From NCBI RefSeq assembly GCF_900112005.1, contig NZ_FOKK01000022.1:1-60954 (forward strand): a stretch of DNA of 60,954 nucleotides. Direction: 5' to 3'. The stretch is from Algoriphagus aquimarinus (lineage in GTDB: Bacteria; Bacteroidota; Bacteroidia; Cytophagales; Cyclobacteriaceae). The notes below the pieces were generated by a model. The model was given only the letters and a program-made list of their open reading frames with translations. It made no database searches and was not told the DNA's origin. The stretch's first letter is position 1. Every line of letters starts with the position of its first letter. The position numbers were made by a program, and so were the translations under genes. Of this stretch, positions 33,175-41,199 are shown piece by piece.

Positions 33175-34311
33175 ATGCAATTCGCAGATATACCGGGACT
33201 TCCCGAGACCAAAGAAAACCTAATCAATGCTGTCAAACACAATCATTTGGCGCATGCATTGTTATTCCACGGACCTGAAGGCTCCGCCAATTTGACCATG
33301 GCTCTGGCGCTGTGTACTTATTTGTACTGTGAAAAGCCCGGAGATACTGATTCCTGTGGCACCTGTTCTTCCTGCCAGCGCATGAGTAGATTGGTTGTTC
33401 CTGATTTGAACTTCGCTTTTCCTACCATCACTAAGGCGAAAGAAGATGATAAAGACGACGATGAAAAAGTAGATGTGTTGACAAGCTGGAGGAAGTTTGC
33501 GATAGAGCAACCTTATGGGAATGTCCATGATTACATCTATTTCAATACTTTCGAAAAGAAGCAATTAAATATATCTAAGGGAGCAGCGCGCAAAATCATT
33601 CAAGCCCTTTCATTGATGTCTTTCGAGGGAGGTTATAAAATCATGATGATTTGGGCACCGGAATTTCTTCACCCTTCGGCAGCAAATGCGCTACTGAAAA
33701 TTCTCGAAGAGCCGCAGCCCAAAACACTTTTTATCCTGGTGACGAGCCAAGCAGACCAACTGCTCACGACTATACTTTCGAGAACTCAGAAAGTGACCAT
33801 TCGTGGTTTCTCTGATGAAGAAGTGAAAAGTCACCTGATTAATAAGGGACTTGCTGATGAATCTTCTGCAGATCAGATTGCGATGCTGGCAGATGGAAAC
33901 CTACGTGAAGCGTACAGATTGGTGGATCAGGTAGAAGATCTTCAGGTGAAAAAAATCAGAGAGTGGTTTTTGTCCTGCTACAAGGCAGATTTCAAAAATA
34001 TTTTTGCGCTAGCAGATGATTTTCACAAGTCAGATAAAGAAGCTCAAAAGTCACTTGTGCTTACTGGGCTGAATGTCCTACGTGAGATTCTATTAAAGAA
34101 TGCTGGTTTGGATCAGTTACTTCGTACGCATGATGAGGATCGTGCCTTTGTGAATAATATCAGTGGGAAAGTACTGAAGGAGGAGCACGTGGGTAAGCTT
34201 TATGAAGAATTCAACATGGCTCATTATCATTTGGAGAGAAATGGCAATGCTAAGTTTATCTTAACGGATCTTTCTATGAATGTGGCCAAATTGATGGCGA
34301 AAATCAGTTGA
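33175..34311 (+). CDS. holB: DNA polymerase III delta-prime subunit
   Basis: A 378-residue clamp-loader AAA+ subunit. HALLFHGPEGSANLTMAL is in the P-loop position but lacks the usual GK[ST], so ATP binding is likely lost, as in other delta-prime subunits. A zinc module follows (CEKPGDTDSCGTCSSC, with four Cys). ANALLKILEEPQPKTLFIL and the sensor SRTQKVTIRGF fit the family. It starts 11 bp after the GlmU-like gene and is followed after 1 bp by the retropepsin gene. Confidence 0.88.
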   Translation: MQFADIPGLPETKENLINAVKHNHLAHALLFHGPEGSANLTMALALCTYLYCEKPGDTDSCGTCSSCQRMSRLVVPDLNFAFPTITKAKEDDKDDDEKVDVLTSWRKFAIEQPYGNVHDYIYFNTFEKKQLNISKGAARKIIQALSLMSFEGGYKIMMIWAPEFLHPSAANALLKILEEPQPKTLFILVTSQADQLLTTILSRTQKVTIRGFSDEEVKSHLINKGLADESSADQIAMLADGNLREAYRLVDQVEDLQVKKIREWFLSCYKADFKNIFALADDFHKSDKEAQKSLVLTGLNVLREILLKNAGLDQLLRTHDEDRAFVNNISGKVLKEEHVGKLYEEFNMAHYHLERNGNAKFILTDLSMNVAKLMAKIS

Positions 34312-34312
34312 T

Positions 34313-34750
34313 ATGGATCGGAAAATAATTGGCAGAAAAGAAAAAGTTACGCTTCCAGAATTGGGATTAAACCTTGTCTGGGCTAAAGTGGATACTGGAG
34401 CCTATACGAGTAGTATTCATGCAGAGAATCTGGAAGTGATAGATGTTGACGGGAAACGAGTGTTGAGGTTTCTACCCTTGCTTCCTGGTCACAAATCATT
34501 TGCTGGCGAGGTTGTTACCTTTGAGCATTTCAGAGAGAAAAAAGTGAAAAATTCATTCGGTCATGCTGAGGTTCGCTATTTGATCGAGACTACCTTTGAG
34601 CTTGCTGGGGAGACATATTCGGCAGAGTTCACGCTATCGGATCGGTCGAGCATGAGAAATGCTATTCTGCTCGGGAGAAAAATCCTAAGAAATCGTTTTC
34701 TTGTAGATGTGTGCAAAGTCAACTTGGCTAGACAATACAGAAAGAATTAA
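34313..34750 (+). CDS. Retropepsin-like aspartic protease (RimB/PF05618 type)
   Basis: A 145-residue protein with the catalytic AKVDTGAYTSSIHA motif (Asp27), the family long annotated as ATP-dependent zinc protease and now regarded as retropepsin-like. In pseudomonads the homologue RimB sits with RimK and processes glutamate tails on ribosomal protein S6. Here it lies 60 bp before rimK, which supports the same role. It starts 1 bp after the holB stop. Confidence 0.85.
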   Translation: MDRKIIGRKEKVTLPELGLNLVWAKVDTGAYTSSIHAENLEVIDVDGKRVLRFLPLLPGHKSFAGEVVTFEHFREKKVKNSFGHAEVRYLIETTFELAGETYSAEFTLSDRSSMRNAILLGRKILRNRFLVDVCKVNLARQYRKN

Positions 34751-34810
34751 GTAAATACAGATTTACCTTACGAGTCAATTAAGAGACTCAAACCCTCTAA
34801 AAATTTTCTT

Positions 34811-35716
34811 ATGAAAATTGCAATCCTTTCTAGGAACCCAAATTTATATTCTACCAGAAGACTTTTTGAAGCGATTCAAACAGCCGGACATGAAGCAATA
34901 ATTGTAAATCATAGTGTTTGCGACTTGATCATCGAGCAAGAAGGACCATCTATAATTTATAAAGGTGAAAAGCTCACGGACATCGATGCGATCATCCCTA
35001 GAATTGGAGCTTCGGTGACTTTTTACGGAACCGCTGTAGTTCGCCAGTTTGAACTGATGGGTGCATTTTCGGCAGTACATTCTCAGGCAATTGTAAGAAG
35101 TAGAGATAAACTGAGAAGTCTGCAGATTCTTTCAAGCGCCGGGTTGGGGATGCCAAAGACAGCTTTTACCAACTTCTCGAAAGGTGGAGAAAAGCAAATC
35201 ATAGAGCATGTAGGAGGTGCGCCACTTATTATCAAATTGCTGGAAGGAACACAGGGACTTGGAGTAGTTTTGGCTGAAACGAGGAAAGCGAGCCAATCTG
35301 TGATTGAGGCATTTCATGGACTGAAAGCGAGAATTATTGTTCAAGAATTCATCAAAGAAGCTAAGGGTGCGGATATCCGTGCATTTATAGTGAATGGAAA
35401 AGTGGTAGGTGCTATGAAGCGTCAAGGTGCTGAAGGTGAATTCAGATCCAACCTTCATCGAGGAGGAAAAGCTACCATTATTAAATTGAGCCGAGTAGAA
35501 AAAGCAGCCGCTTTGAATGCAGCAAAAGCACTTGGCCTCGATGTGGCAGGCGTAGATATGCTTCAGTCTGATAGAGGACCATTGATTTTGGAAGTGAATA
35601 GTTCTCCAGGGTTAGAGGGGATCGAGAAAGCTACAGGGATAGATATCGCAGGTGCAATCATCAAGTTTATAGAAGAAGGGGTGAATAAGCGCCCTATGAA
35701 AATATCAAGTCAATGA
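34811..35716 (+). CDS. rimK: RimK-type alpha-L-glutamate ligase
   Basis: A 301-residue ATP-grasp ligase that adds glutamates to the C terminus of ribosomal protein S6 or related acceptors. The N-terminal domain is about 1-90. The ATP-grasp part has PLIIKLLEGTQGLGVVLAE, VQEFIKEAKGADIRAFIVNG and metal-binding LILEVNSSPGLEGIE near the end. It has a retropepsin partner upstream and overlaps hemC by 4 nt. Confidence 0.94.
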   Translation: MKIAILSRNPNLYSTRRLFEAIQTAGHEAIIVNHSVCDLIIEQEGPSIIYKGEKLTDIDAIIPRIGASVTFYGTAVVRQFELMGAFSAVHSQAIVRSRDKLRSLQILSSAGLGMPKTAFTNFSKGGEKQIIEHVGGAPLIIKLLEGTQGLGVVLAETRKASQSVIEAFHGLKARIIVQEFIKEAKGADIRAFIVNGKVVGAMKRQGAEGEFRSNLHRGGKATIIKLSRVEKAAALNAAKALGLDVAGVDMLQSDRGPLILEVNSSPGLEGIEKATGIDIAGAIIKFIEEGVNKRPMKISSQ

Positions 35717-36642
35717 GTCAGTCAGTGAAAATAGGTACACGTGGAAGCAAATTAGCGCTTTGGCAGGCCTACCATGTGGAGGAGCTTTTACTAAAGGCCG
35801 GGTTGAAAGCAGAGATCGTGATTATTGATACCAAGGGCGATCAAATCCTTGATGTGTCGATTGCGAAGATTGGGAGTAAAGGAGTTTTTACTCAGGAACT
35901 AGAAGATCAATTGCTGGACGGTCGAATTGATATCGCTGTTCACAGTGCCAAGGACATGCAGTCCAATTTGCCAGAAGGCTTTGAAATTATTGCCTTCACC
36001 GAGCGTGAAAAGGAAAATGATGTGCTTGTCTCACATGACAAGTCTGTTTCGTTGAAGAAGGATATTGTTTTGGGTACTTCATCTACCCGTCGGGTTTCTA
36101 CTTTGAAGCATTTTTATCCACATGTGAAAACGGTGGATGTTCGTGGGAATCTGCAGACCCGAATCCGTAAGATGGAAGAAGGGCTTTGTGACGCTTTATT
36201 ACTTGCCTATGCAGGTGCTCATCGCATGGAATATGACCACATGATTGTAGCGGAATTGGATTTGGATGAGTTTACGCCAGCAGTAGGGCAAGGCTCTGTA
36301 GCCATCGAAGTAGCAGAGATTTTAGATCCTGTATTGAAGACTAAAATAGCGACAGCATGTAATCACCAGGAGACTTCCTTGAGGCTGCGTGCTGAGCGAG
36401 CATATCTTAGAGTGTTGGAAGGTGGATGTAGCATCCCTGTTTTTGCGCTAGCAAATCTAGTGGGCAATCAACTTAGCCTAAAAGGTGGAATTGTGAGTTT
36501 AGATGGAAAAGAGCGGATTTCTATTCTCGTAGAAGGAAATGCTGATCAACCAGAAAAGTTAGGGCAAGAGCTCGCGGATCAGGTTTTTGCCGCAGGTGGA
36601 AAAGTAATATTGGATCAAATTAAATTGACTTTGAATAAATGA
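35713..36642 (+). CDS. hemC: Hydroxymethylbilane synthase (porphobilinogen deaminase)
   Basis: A 309-residue enzyme that polymerises four porphobilinogen units. It starts MSQSVKIGTRGSKLALWQA. D81 lies in VHSAKDMQ, and the dipyrromethane-cofactor Cys is C239 in LEGGCSIPVFA. GTSSTRRVSTL and the VRGNLQTRIRKM loop fit the family. It overlaps rimK by 4 nt at its start and the cyclophilin gene by 4 nt at its end, so it is part of a tightly coupled operon. hemD is not adjacent. Confidence 0.97.
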   Translation: MSQSVKIGTRGSKLALWQAYHVEELLLKAGLKAEIVIIDTKGDQILDVSIAKIGSKGVFTQELEDQLLDGRIDIAVHSAKDMQSNLPEGFEIIAFTEREKENDVLVSHDKSVSLKKDIVLGTSSTRRVSTLKHFYPHVKTVDVRGNLQTRIRKMEEGLCDALLLAYAGAHRMEYDHMIVAELDLDEFTPAVGQGSVAIEVAEILDPVLKTKIATACNHQETSLRLRAERAYLRVLEGGCSIPVFALANLVGNQLSLKGGIVSLDGKERISILVEGNADQPEKLGQELADQVFAAGGKVILDQIKLTLNK

Positions 36643-37484
36643 GATTTCTAAGAAACCTACTTTTTGTCTTCCTGCTAGCAACTACAGTCGCATGTGGAGG
36701 CGAGAAAGATTACGTGATTACGATCGAGACTAGTCACGGTAATATCGTGGCGGTGCTCTTTGACGATACACCTGAGCACAAATCCAATTTCATCAAGCTG
36801 GCGGAAGCAGGAAGACTTGATTCTACCGAATTCCAACGTGTCATGAAGAATTTTATGATTCAGGGTGGAGATGTTTTTACTAAAGAAAATCTTCCGCCTC
36901 AAGACTGGCCAACTTTGCCAGCTGAAATCAGACCAAATTATTATCACCGAAAAGGCATGATAGCTGCGGCTCGTCAACCGGATGATATCAATCCAGAGCG
37001 AAGGTCAAATGGATCTCAATTTTATATCACAATTGGGAAAGTTTACAAGGAGTTGGAACTGACTACGGATATGGAACAACTTCAAAAATCACTGATGAAG
37101 TATATGGAGTTGGGAAGTCAGGTAGACTTGAAAAATGAATATATCCGACTATATAACGAGCAGAAATTCGATAGCTTGACAAATTTGATTCTTTCCAAAA
37201 GAGATGAGTTAGAAGCGTCACTCAATGTGAATTTGACCAAGGATTTTACCAAAGAGCAAATTGAAGCATACACGACAGTCGGCGGAGTACCACATTTGGA
37301 TAAAGAATACACGGTTTTTGGAGAAGTGATCCAAGGATTGGAAGTGGCAGAAGAAATATCTAATGTGGATACAGGCTACAGAAATAAGCCCAATGAAACT
37401 GTATATATGACAGTGAAAGTCGAGAAAATGTCCCGAAAGAAAATTGAAAAAGAATATGGCTACAGCTACCCAGATGTCAAGTAA
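36639..37484 (+). CDS. Lipoprotein cyclophilin-type peptidyl-prolyl isomerase
   Basis: A 281-residue periplasmic or surface-anchored folding enzyme. The lipobox TVAC (Cys19) precedes a cyclophilin domain with FQRVMKNFMIQGGD and RRSNGSQFYI. Between that motif and the closing LDKEYTVFGEVIQGLEVAEEI there is a helical insertion of roughly 75 residues (about 130-205) absent from typical cyclophilins. The start overlaps hemC by 4 nt, and the end overlaps the next gene. Confidence 0.9.
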   Translation: MRFLRNLLFVFLLATTVACGGEKDYVITIETSHGNIVAVLFDDTPEHKSNFIKLAEAGRLDSTEFQRVMKNFMIQGGDVFTKENLPPQDWPTLPAEIRPNYYHRKGMIAAARQPDDINPERRSNGSQFYITIGKVYKELELTTDMEQLQKSLMKYMELGSQVDLKNEYIRLYNEQKFDSLTNLILSKRDELEASLNVNLTKDFTKEQIEAYTTVGGVPHLDKEYTVFGEVIQGLEVAEEISNVDTGYRNKPNETVYMTVKVEKMSRKKIEKEYGYSYPDVK

Positions 37485-38391
37485 GAAGAAAATATTTATC
37501 ACCGGCGCTAATGGATTACTTGGGCAAAAGCTTGTTTCCCAATTGGTGGACAAAGGAGAGTTTCAGGTCTTAGCGAGTGGCAAAGGAGAATGCAGATTGC
37601 CCGGTGCTGGATTTGAATATGTTTCTCTAGACATCACTAATGAGATAGAAGTAGAGAATACTTTGTCTAGTATCAAGCCTGATATTATTATTCACGGTGC
37701 CGCAATGACTAATGTGGATCAGTGCGAGCTGAATCAAGAGGCTTGTTTTGACTCTAACGTCAATGCGACAGCTTACTTGATTAAAGCCGCTGAAGCATCA
37801 AACGCTCATTTTATTTTCGTCTCTACAGATTTTATTTTCTCCGGTGATGAAGGTCCCTTGGATGAAAACGCCATTCCGGCGCCTGTTAACTATTATGGAG
37901 AGACTAAGCTGATAGGAGAAGAATTGGTGATGAAGTCCAAAACTAAGTGGGCCATAGCAAGAACTGTATTGGTATTCGGAATCGCTCATGACATGAGCCG
38001 TACCAATATTGTGCTTTGGGTGAAATCTTCTTTGGAAGCAGGTAAGGAAATTCAAGTGGTGGATGATCAGTTCAGAACGCCAACACTTGCAGAAGATCTT
38101 GCTGCAGGCTGTATTTTGATAGCAGAAAAGGAAGCGGAAGGCGTTTTTAATATTTCAGGTTCAGACTTTTTGACTCCGTATGAAATGGCACATACGACTG
38201 CGGAATTCTTTGGGCTTAATAAGGAATTAATCAAGCGTGCGGATTCGAGTACTTTTACCCAGCCAGCAAAAAGGCCTTTAAAAACAGGTTTTATCATTAA
38301 AAAAGCTCAGGAACAGCTTGGTTTTGAGCCGAAAACTTTCCGAACGGCAATTGGTATTTTGGCAAAACAAATTATCTTAGCCCGCGCTTAA
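37474..38391 (+). CDS. NAD(P)-dependent sugar-nucleotide reductase (dTDP-4-dehydrorhamnose reductase-like SDR)
   Basis: An extended short-chain dehydrogenase of about 305 residues. The Rossmann motif TGANGLLGQKL opens the protein, STDFIFSGDEGPLDE and the YxxxK motif YYGETKLIGEE follow. It most resembles RmlD/RfbD-type reductases of sugar nucleotides. The start is ambiguous: ATGs at 37456 and 37474 both overlap the cyclophilin gene's end, and 37474 gives the family-like MSSKKKIFITG. Confidence 0.83.
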   Translation: MSSKKKIFITGANGLLGQKLVSQLVDKGEFQVLASGKGECRLPGAGFEYVSLDITNEIEVENTLSSIKPDIIIHGAAMTNVDQCELNQEACFDSNVNATAYLIKAAEASNAHFIFVSTDFIFSGDEGPLDENAIPAPVNYYGETKLIGEELVMKSKTKWAIARTVLVFGIAHDMSRTNIVLWVKSSLEAGKEIQVVDDQFRTPTLAEDLAAGCILIAEKEAEGVFNISGSDFLTPYEMAHTTAEFFGLNKELIKRADSSTFTQPAKRPLKTGFIIKKAQEQLGFEPKTFRTAIGILAKQIILARA

Positions 38392-38431
38392 AAAGCAGTT
38401 TATACACCCTAATTTAACTTTAAAATAATTT

Positions 38432-39817
38432 ATGGCAGTTAACAACGAAACTGAAGAAAGAGGTGAGTTTGGTTCTAGTCTCGGGTTTATCATGGCAGCA
38501 GCCGGATCTGCCGTAGGTCTTGGAAATATATGGAGATTCCCGTATTTAGTTGGTGAAAATGGGGGAGGAGCATTTGTATTTGTTTATATAATTTGTGTGC
38601 TATTTATAGCCCTACCACTACTTTTAAATGAAATAGCATTAGGTAGAAAATCTGGTAAAAACCCTATTGGAGCTATACGTGAAACTGGAGGGAATAAGTT
38701 TTGGCAGCTTGCTGGGGTACTTTGTGTACTGGTTTGTTTCTTTGTTTTTAGCTACTATTCCGTAATTGCAGGTTGGACAGTAGGTTATATTATTACTGAA
38801 ATAATCAATGTACCTGTAGATTTTGCTGAGTTTGTGAAGACTCCATTGTACGTGATTCCTTTGACGTTCCTATTTATCTTGATGACTATTCTCATTGTTT
38901 TGGGTGGCGTGTCTGGAGGTATAGAGAAAGCATCTAAATTTTTGATGCCTGTATTGTTTATCATCATTATTTTCATTGCAGGTAGAGCGGTAACCCTAGA
39001 AGGTGCAGGCGCTGGTATCGAATATTATTTGAAGCCTGACTTTAGTAAAATCAATCCTGCAGTTATACTACAGGCACTTGGTCAAGCCTTCTTCTCTATG
39101 TCTGTAGGTTGGGGTTTGATGATTACTTTTGGTTCTTATTTACCTAAAAAGTCTAATATCGTCCAGTCCGCTGGATGGATTGCAGGGATGGATACTTCGG
39201 TTGCTTTATTAGGTGGATTGATGGTGTTTCCAGCATTATTTGCTTTGCTTCCTGGAAAGGATCCTGCAGCTGGACCAGCCTTGGTGTTTGACGTATTGCC
39301 AAAAGTATTTGCGGCTATGCCTGGTGGGCACATCGTAGGAGCGCTTTTCTTTATCCTATTGATGGTAGCGGCCCTGACATCTACTATCTCCATGCTAGAG
39401 GTTCCTGTAGCTTATATGATTGATGATAGAAAGTGGGGTAGAAAACGTGCTACTTGGACAATTGGTATTGCAGCTATGGCTCTTTCTGTTCCTTCAGCGT
39501 TATCTCAGATCCCAGGCACTTTCTTTGCCAATTTACATATCAACTTCTTTGGAAACAGACTTGAAGGCTTCTTTGGGATAATGGATTTTGTGTTCGGTAC
39601 GTTTGCCGTGATCGTGATATGCTTGATGCTTGCCTTATACACAGGTTGGGCATCGAAGATTTCTGAATACGCAGATGAATTGAAATTAGGAGCGCCAGGT
39701 TTTAAAGGACCTTTCAGAATGGGATGGATGTTTTTCGTTAAATGGATATGTCCAATCGTAATCATTCTACTGATACTAAACATGGTAGGTGTCTTTGGTA
39801 CTGCTCAAGCGGCATAA
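38432..39817 (+). CDS. Sodium-dependent neurotransmitter:sodium symporter (NSS/SNF) family
   Basis: A 461-residue inner-membrane transporter with eleven to twelve helices and a LeuT fold. The unwound first helix GSAVGLGNIWRFPYLVGENG (about 25-44) holds the Na+ and amino-acid binding backbone. Helix 6 has FFSMSVGWGLMITFGSY. It probably imports an amino acid with Na+; the substrate is not evident. It has its own promoter region and a terminator. Confidence 0.94.
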   Translation: MAVNNETEERGEFGSSLGFIMAAAGSAVGLGNIWRFPYLVGENGGGAFVFVYIICVLFIALPLLLNEIALGRKSGKNPIGAIRETGGNKFWQLAGVLCVLVCFFVFSYYSVIAGWTVGYIITEIINVPVDFAEFVKTPLYVIPLTFLFILMTILIVLGGVSGGIEKASKFLMPVLFIIIIFIAGRAVTLEGAGAGIEYYLKPDFSKINPAVILQALGQAFFSMSVGWGLMITFGSYLPKKSNIVQSAGWIAGMDTSVALLGGLMVFPALFALLPGKDPAAGPALVFDVLPKVFAAMPGGHIVGALFFILLMVAALTSTISMLEVPVAYMIDDRKWGRKRATWTIGIAAMALSVPSALSQIPGTFFANLHINFFGNRLEGFFGIMDFVFGTFAVIVICLMLALYTGWASKISEYADELKLGAPGFKGPFRMGWMFFVKWICPIVIILLILNMVGVFGTAQAA

Positions 39818-39840
39818 AACTCATCCAAATTGATATTTGA

Positions 39841-39868
39841 AAAGGAAGTCTTCGGGCTTCCTTTTCTT
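39841..39868 (+). terminator. Terminator of the NSS symporter
   Basis: AAAGGAAG (39841-39848) pairs with CTTCCTTT (39857-39864), followed by a T-rich stretch. Confidence 0.65.
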
Positions 39869-39961
39869 GTTTTGGGCGGTATTGCTGTATTGGCAAGGGA
39901 ATTGCTAATTTTCCTTAAATTCTTTCGTTACTAAGCTTACTAAACCAATAACTATAAAGCC

Positions 39962-40552
39962 ATGAAAAAACTCATTCTATCTCTAGCCTTGCTCGCGATC
40001 ACGCTTGCTGGCTATTCACAAGGATTCTCCTTTGGCCCTAAAGTAGGACTAAGTCAGACCAGTTTGGACCTTAAAAGTGATCAATTCAAAAATGGGGAAT
40101 CCAAATTCGGATACCATGTGGGCGTCTTTGCCAGAATCGGTCTTGGAGGATTATACCTTCAGCCTGAGGTGCTGTATACGCAGACTCAAGGTCAATTTAC
40201 TTTTGATCCGGATGACCAGCCGATTAAAGAGTATGAGGCAGACTTCAATAGAGTAGATATTCCAGTAATGCTCGGTTTTAAAATGTTTAAGGTGCTCCGA
40301 GTTCAAGCCGGTCCGATCGCGAGTATTAATGTTAATTCAGAGCTGAAGGAAGCAGGGCAAACTGTTCAGAATGCAAACTTTAAGGATGCTACTATTGGCT
40401 ATCAAGCCGGACTTGGATTGGATATTGGCAACCTGATAATAGATGCCAAATATGAAAGTTCATTGGATAAATTCAGTGGAAATGTAGGCAACTTTCAAAC
40501 TGATCAGCGAACAAACCAATGGATTCTCTCAGTAGGTTTTAGACTGTTCTAA
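39962..40552 (+). CDS. PorT-family outer-membrane beta-barrel protein
   Basis: A 196-residue secreted protein. The signal peptide (1-19, LAGYSQ) is followed by an eight-stranded barrel pattern: GFSFGPKVGLSQTSLDL, GLYLQPEVLYTQTQG and KMFKVLRVQAGPIASINV. It ends in the barrel Phe (WILSVGFRLF). This is the common outer-membrane beta-barrel domain family of Bacteroidota, whose roles vary. It is a single gene with a strong terminator. Confidence 0.85.
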   Translation: MKKLILSLALLAITLAGYSQGFSFGPKVGLSQTSLDLKSDQFKNGESKFGYHVGVFARIGLGGLYLQPEVLYTQTQGQFTFDPDDQPIKEYEADFNRVDIPVMLGFKMFKVLRVQAGPIASINVNSELKEAGQTVQNANFKDATIGYQAGLGLDIGNLIIDAKYESSLDKFSGNVGNFQTDQRTNQWILSVGFRLF

Positions 40553-40567
40553 GCTACACATCGCCAC

Positions 40568-40607
40568 AAAAAAGCCCGATTGAAAATATTTTCAGTCGGG
40601 CTTTTTG
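40568..40607. terminator. Bidirectional terminator
   Basis: AAAAAGCCCGA(T/C)TGAAAA pairs with TTTTCAGTCGGGCTTTTT. It lies between two convergent genes and can serve both. Confidence 0.85.
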
Positions 40608-40626
40608 TTGATTTCTTAGAAAAGAA

Positions 40627-41058
40627 TCAATAATCATCGTTTATTTCTAACCACATTCCATCTGGATCTTGGATGTAGATTTGTCTAATTCCATCGACTC
40701 TAATTGTTACTTTTCCTTTCTCTCCCGGCCAGCTTTCAAATGGATAGTTTGTGCTTTCCAGTGTTTTGATGAATGCATCCATGTCTTTCATGCTAAAGCA
40801 AAGATGATTCACTTTTGAGATTTGAGTTGGTACGTTTGGTGCTTCGATGATATGAAGCGCAGCGCCTCCACCGATATCATACCAAGCATGCACACCGTCC
40901 TTGAAAGGCTCTTCAATTTCTTCTAAGCCCACTATTTTCTGATAAAACTCCTTGCTGGAATTCAAGTTGCTAACGTGGACAGCGATGTGGTTTACTTTGA
41001 TTTGGGCAAAAGAACTCATAGTGATTCCTAACAATAAAAAGGTGAATAGGGCTTTCAT
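40627..41058 (-). CDS. Exported VOC family protein
   Basis: A 143-residue protein starting MKALFTFLLLGITMSSFAQ, a signal peptide followed by a single vicinal oxygen chelate domain (IKVNHIAVHVSNLNSSKEFY; VNHLCFSM; YIQDPDGMWLEIND). The conserved metal ligands His and Glu are present. The substrate is unknown. An ATG five codons upstream is possible. It is a second exported VOC protein besides the one at 25068. Confidence 0.82.
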   Translation of the reverse strand: MKALFTFLLLGITMSSFAQIKVNHIAVHVSNLNSSKEFYQKIVGLEEIEEPFKDGVHAWYDIGGGAALHIIEAPNVPTQISKVNHLCFSMKDMDAFIKTLESTNYPFESWPGEKGKVTIRVDGIRQIYIQDPDGMWLEINDDY

Positions 41059-41137
41059 AGGCTTTTGGGTCATTTAAATTAATAAGACAGCCTAATGTTA
41101 GCGTATTTGGAAATGGATTGAAAATAAAATGAAATAA

Positions 41138-41179
41138 TAAACAAGAAAGCACCCGACGAGGCGGGTGCTTTCTTGTTTA
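41138..41179. terminator. Strong bidirectional terminator
   Basis: An 18-bp perfect stem (41138-41155 with 41162-41179), core AGCACCCG, with an A-rich start and T-rich end. It terminates the S41 protease gene on the minus strand and flanks the VOC gene start. Confidence 0.85.
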
Positions 41180-41199
41180 TTATAAGGGAATTAAGCTTG

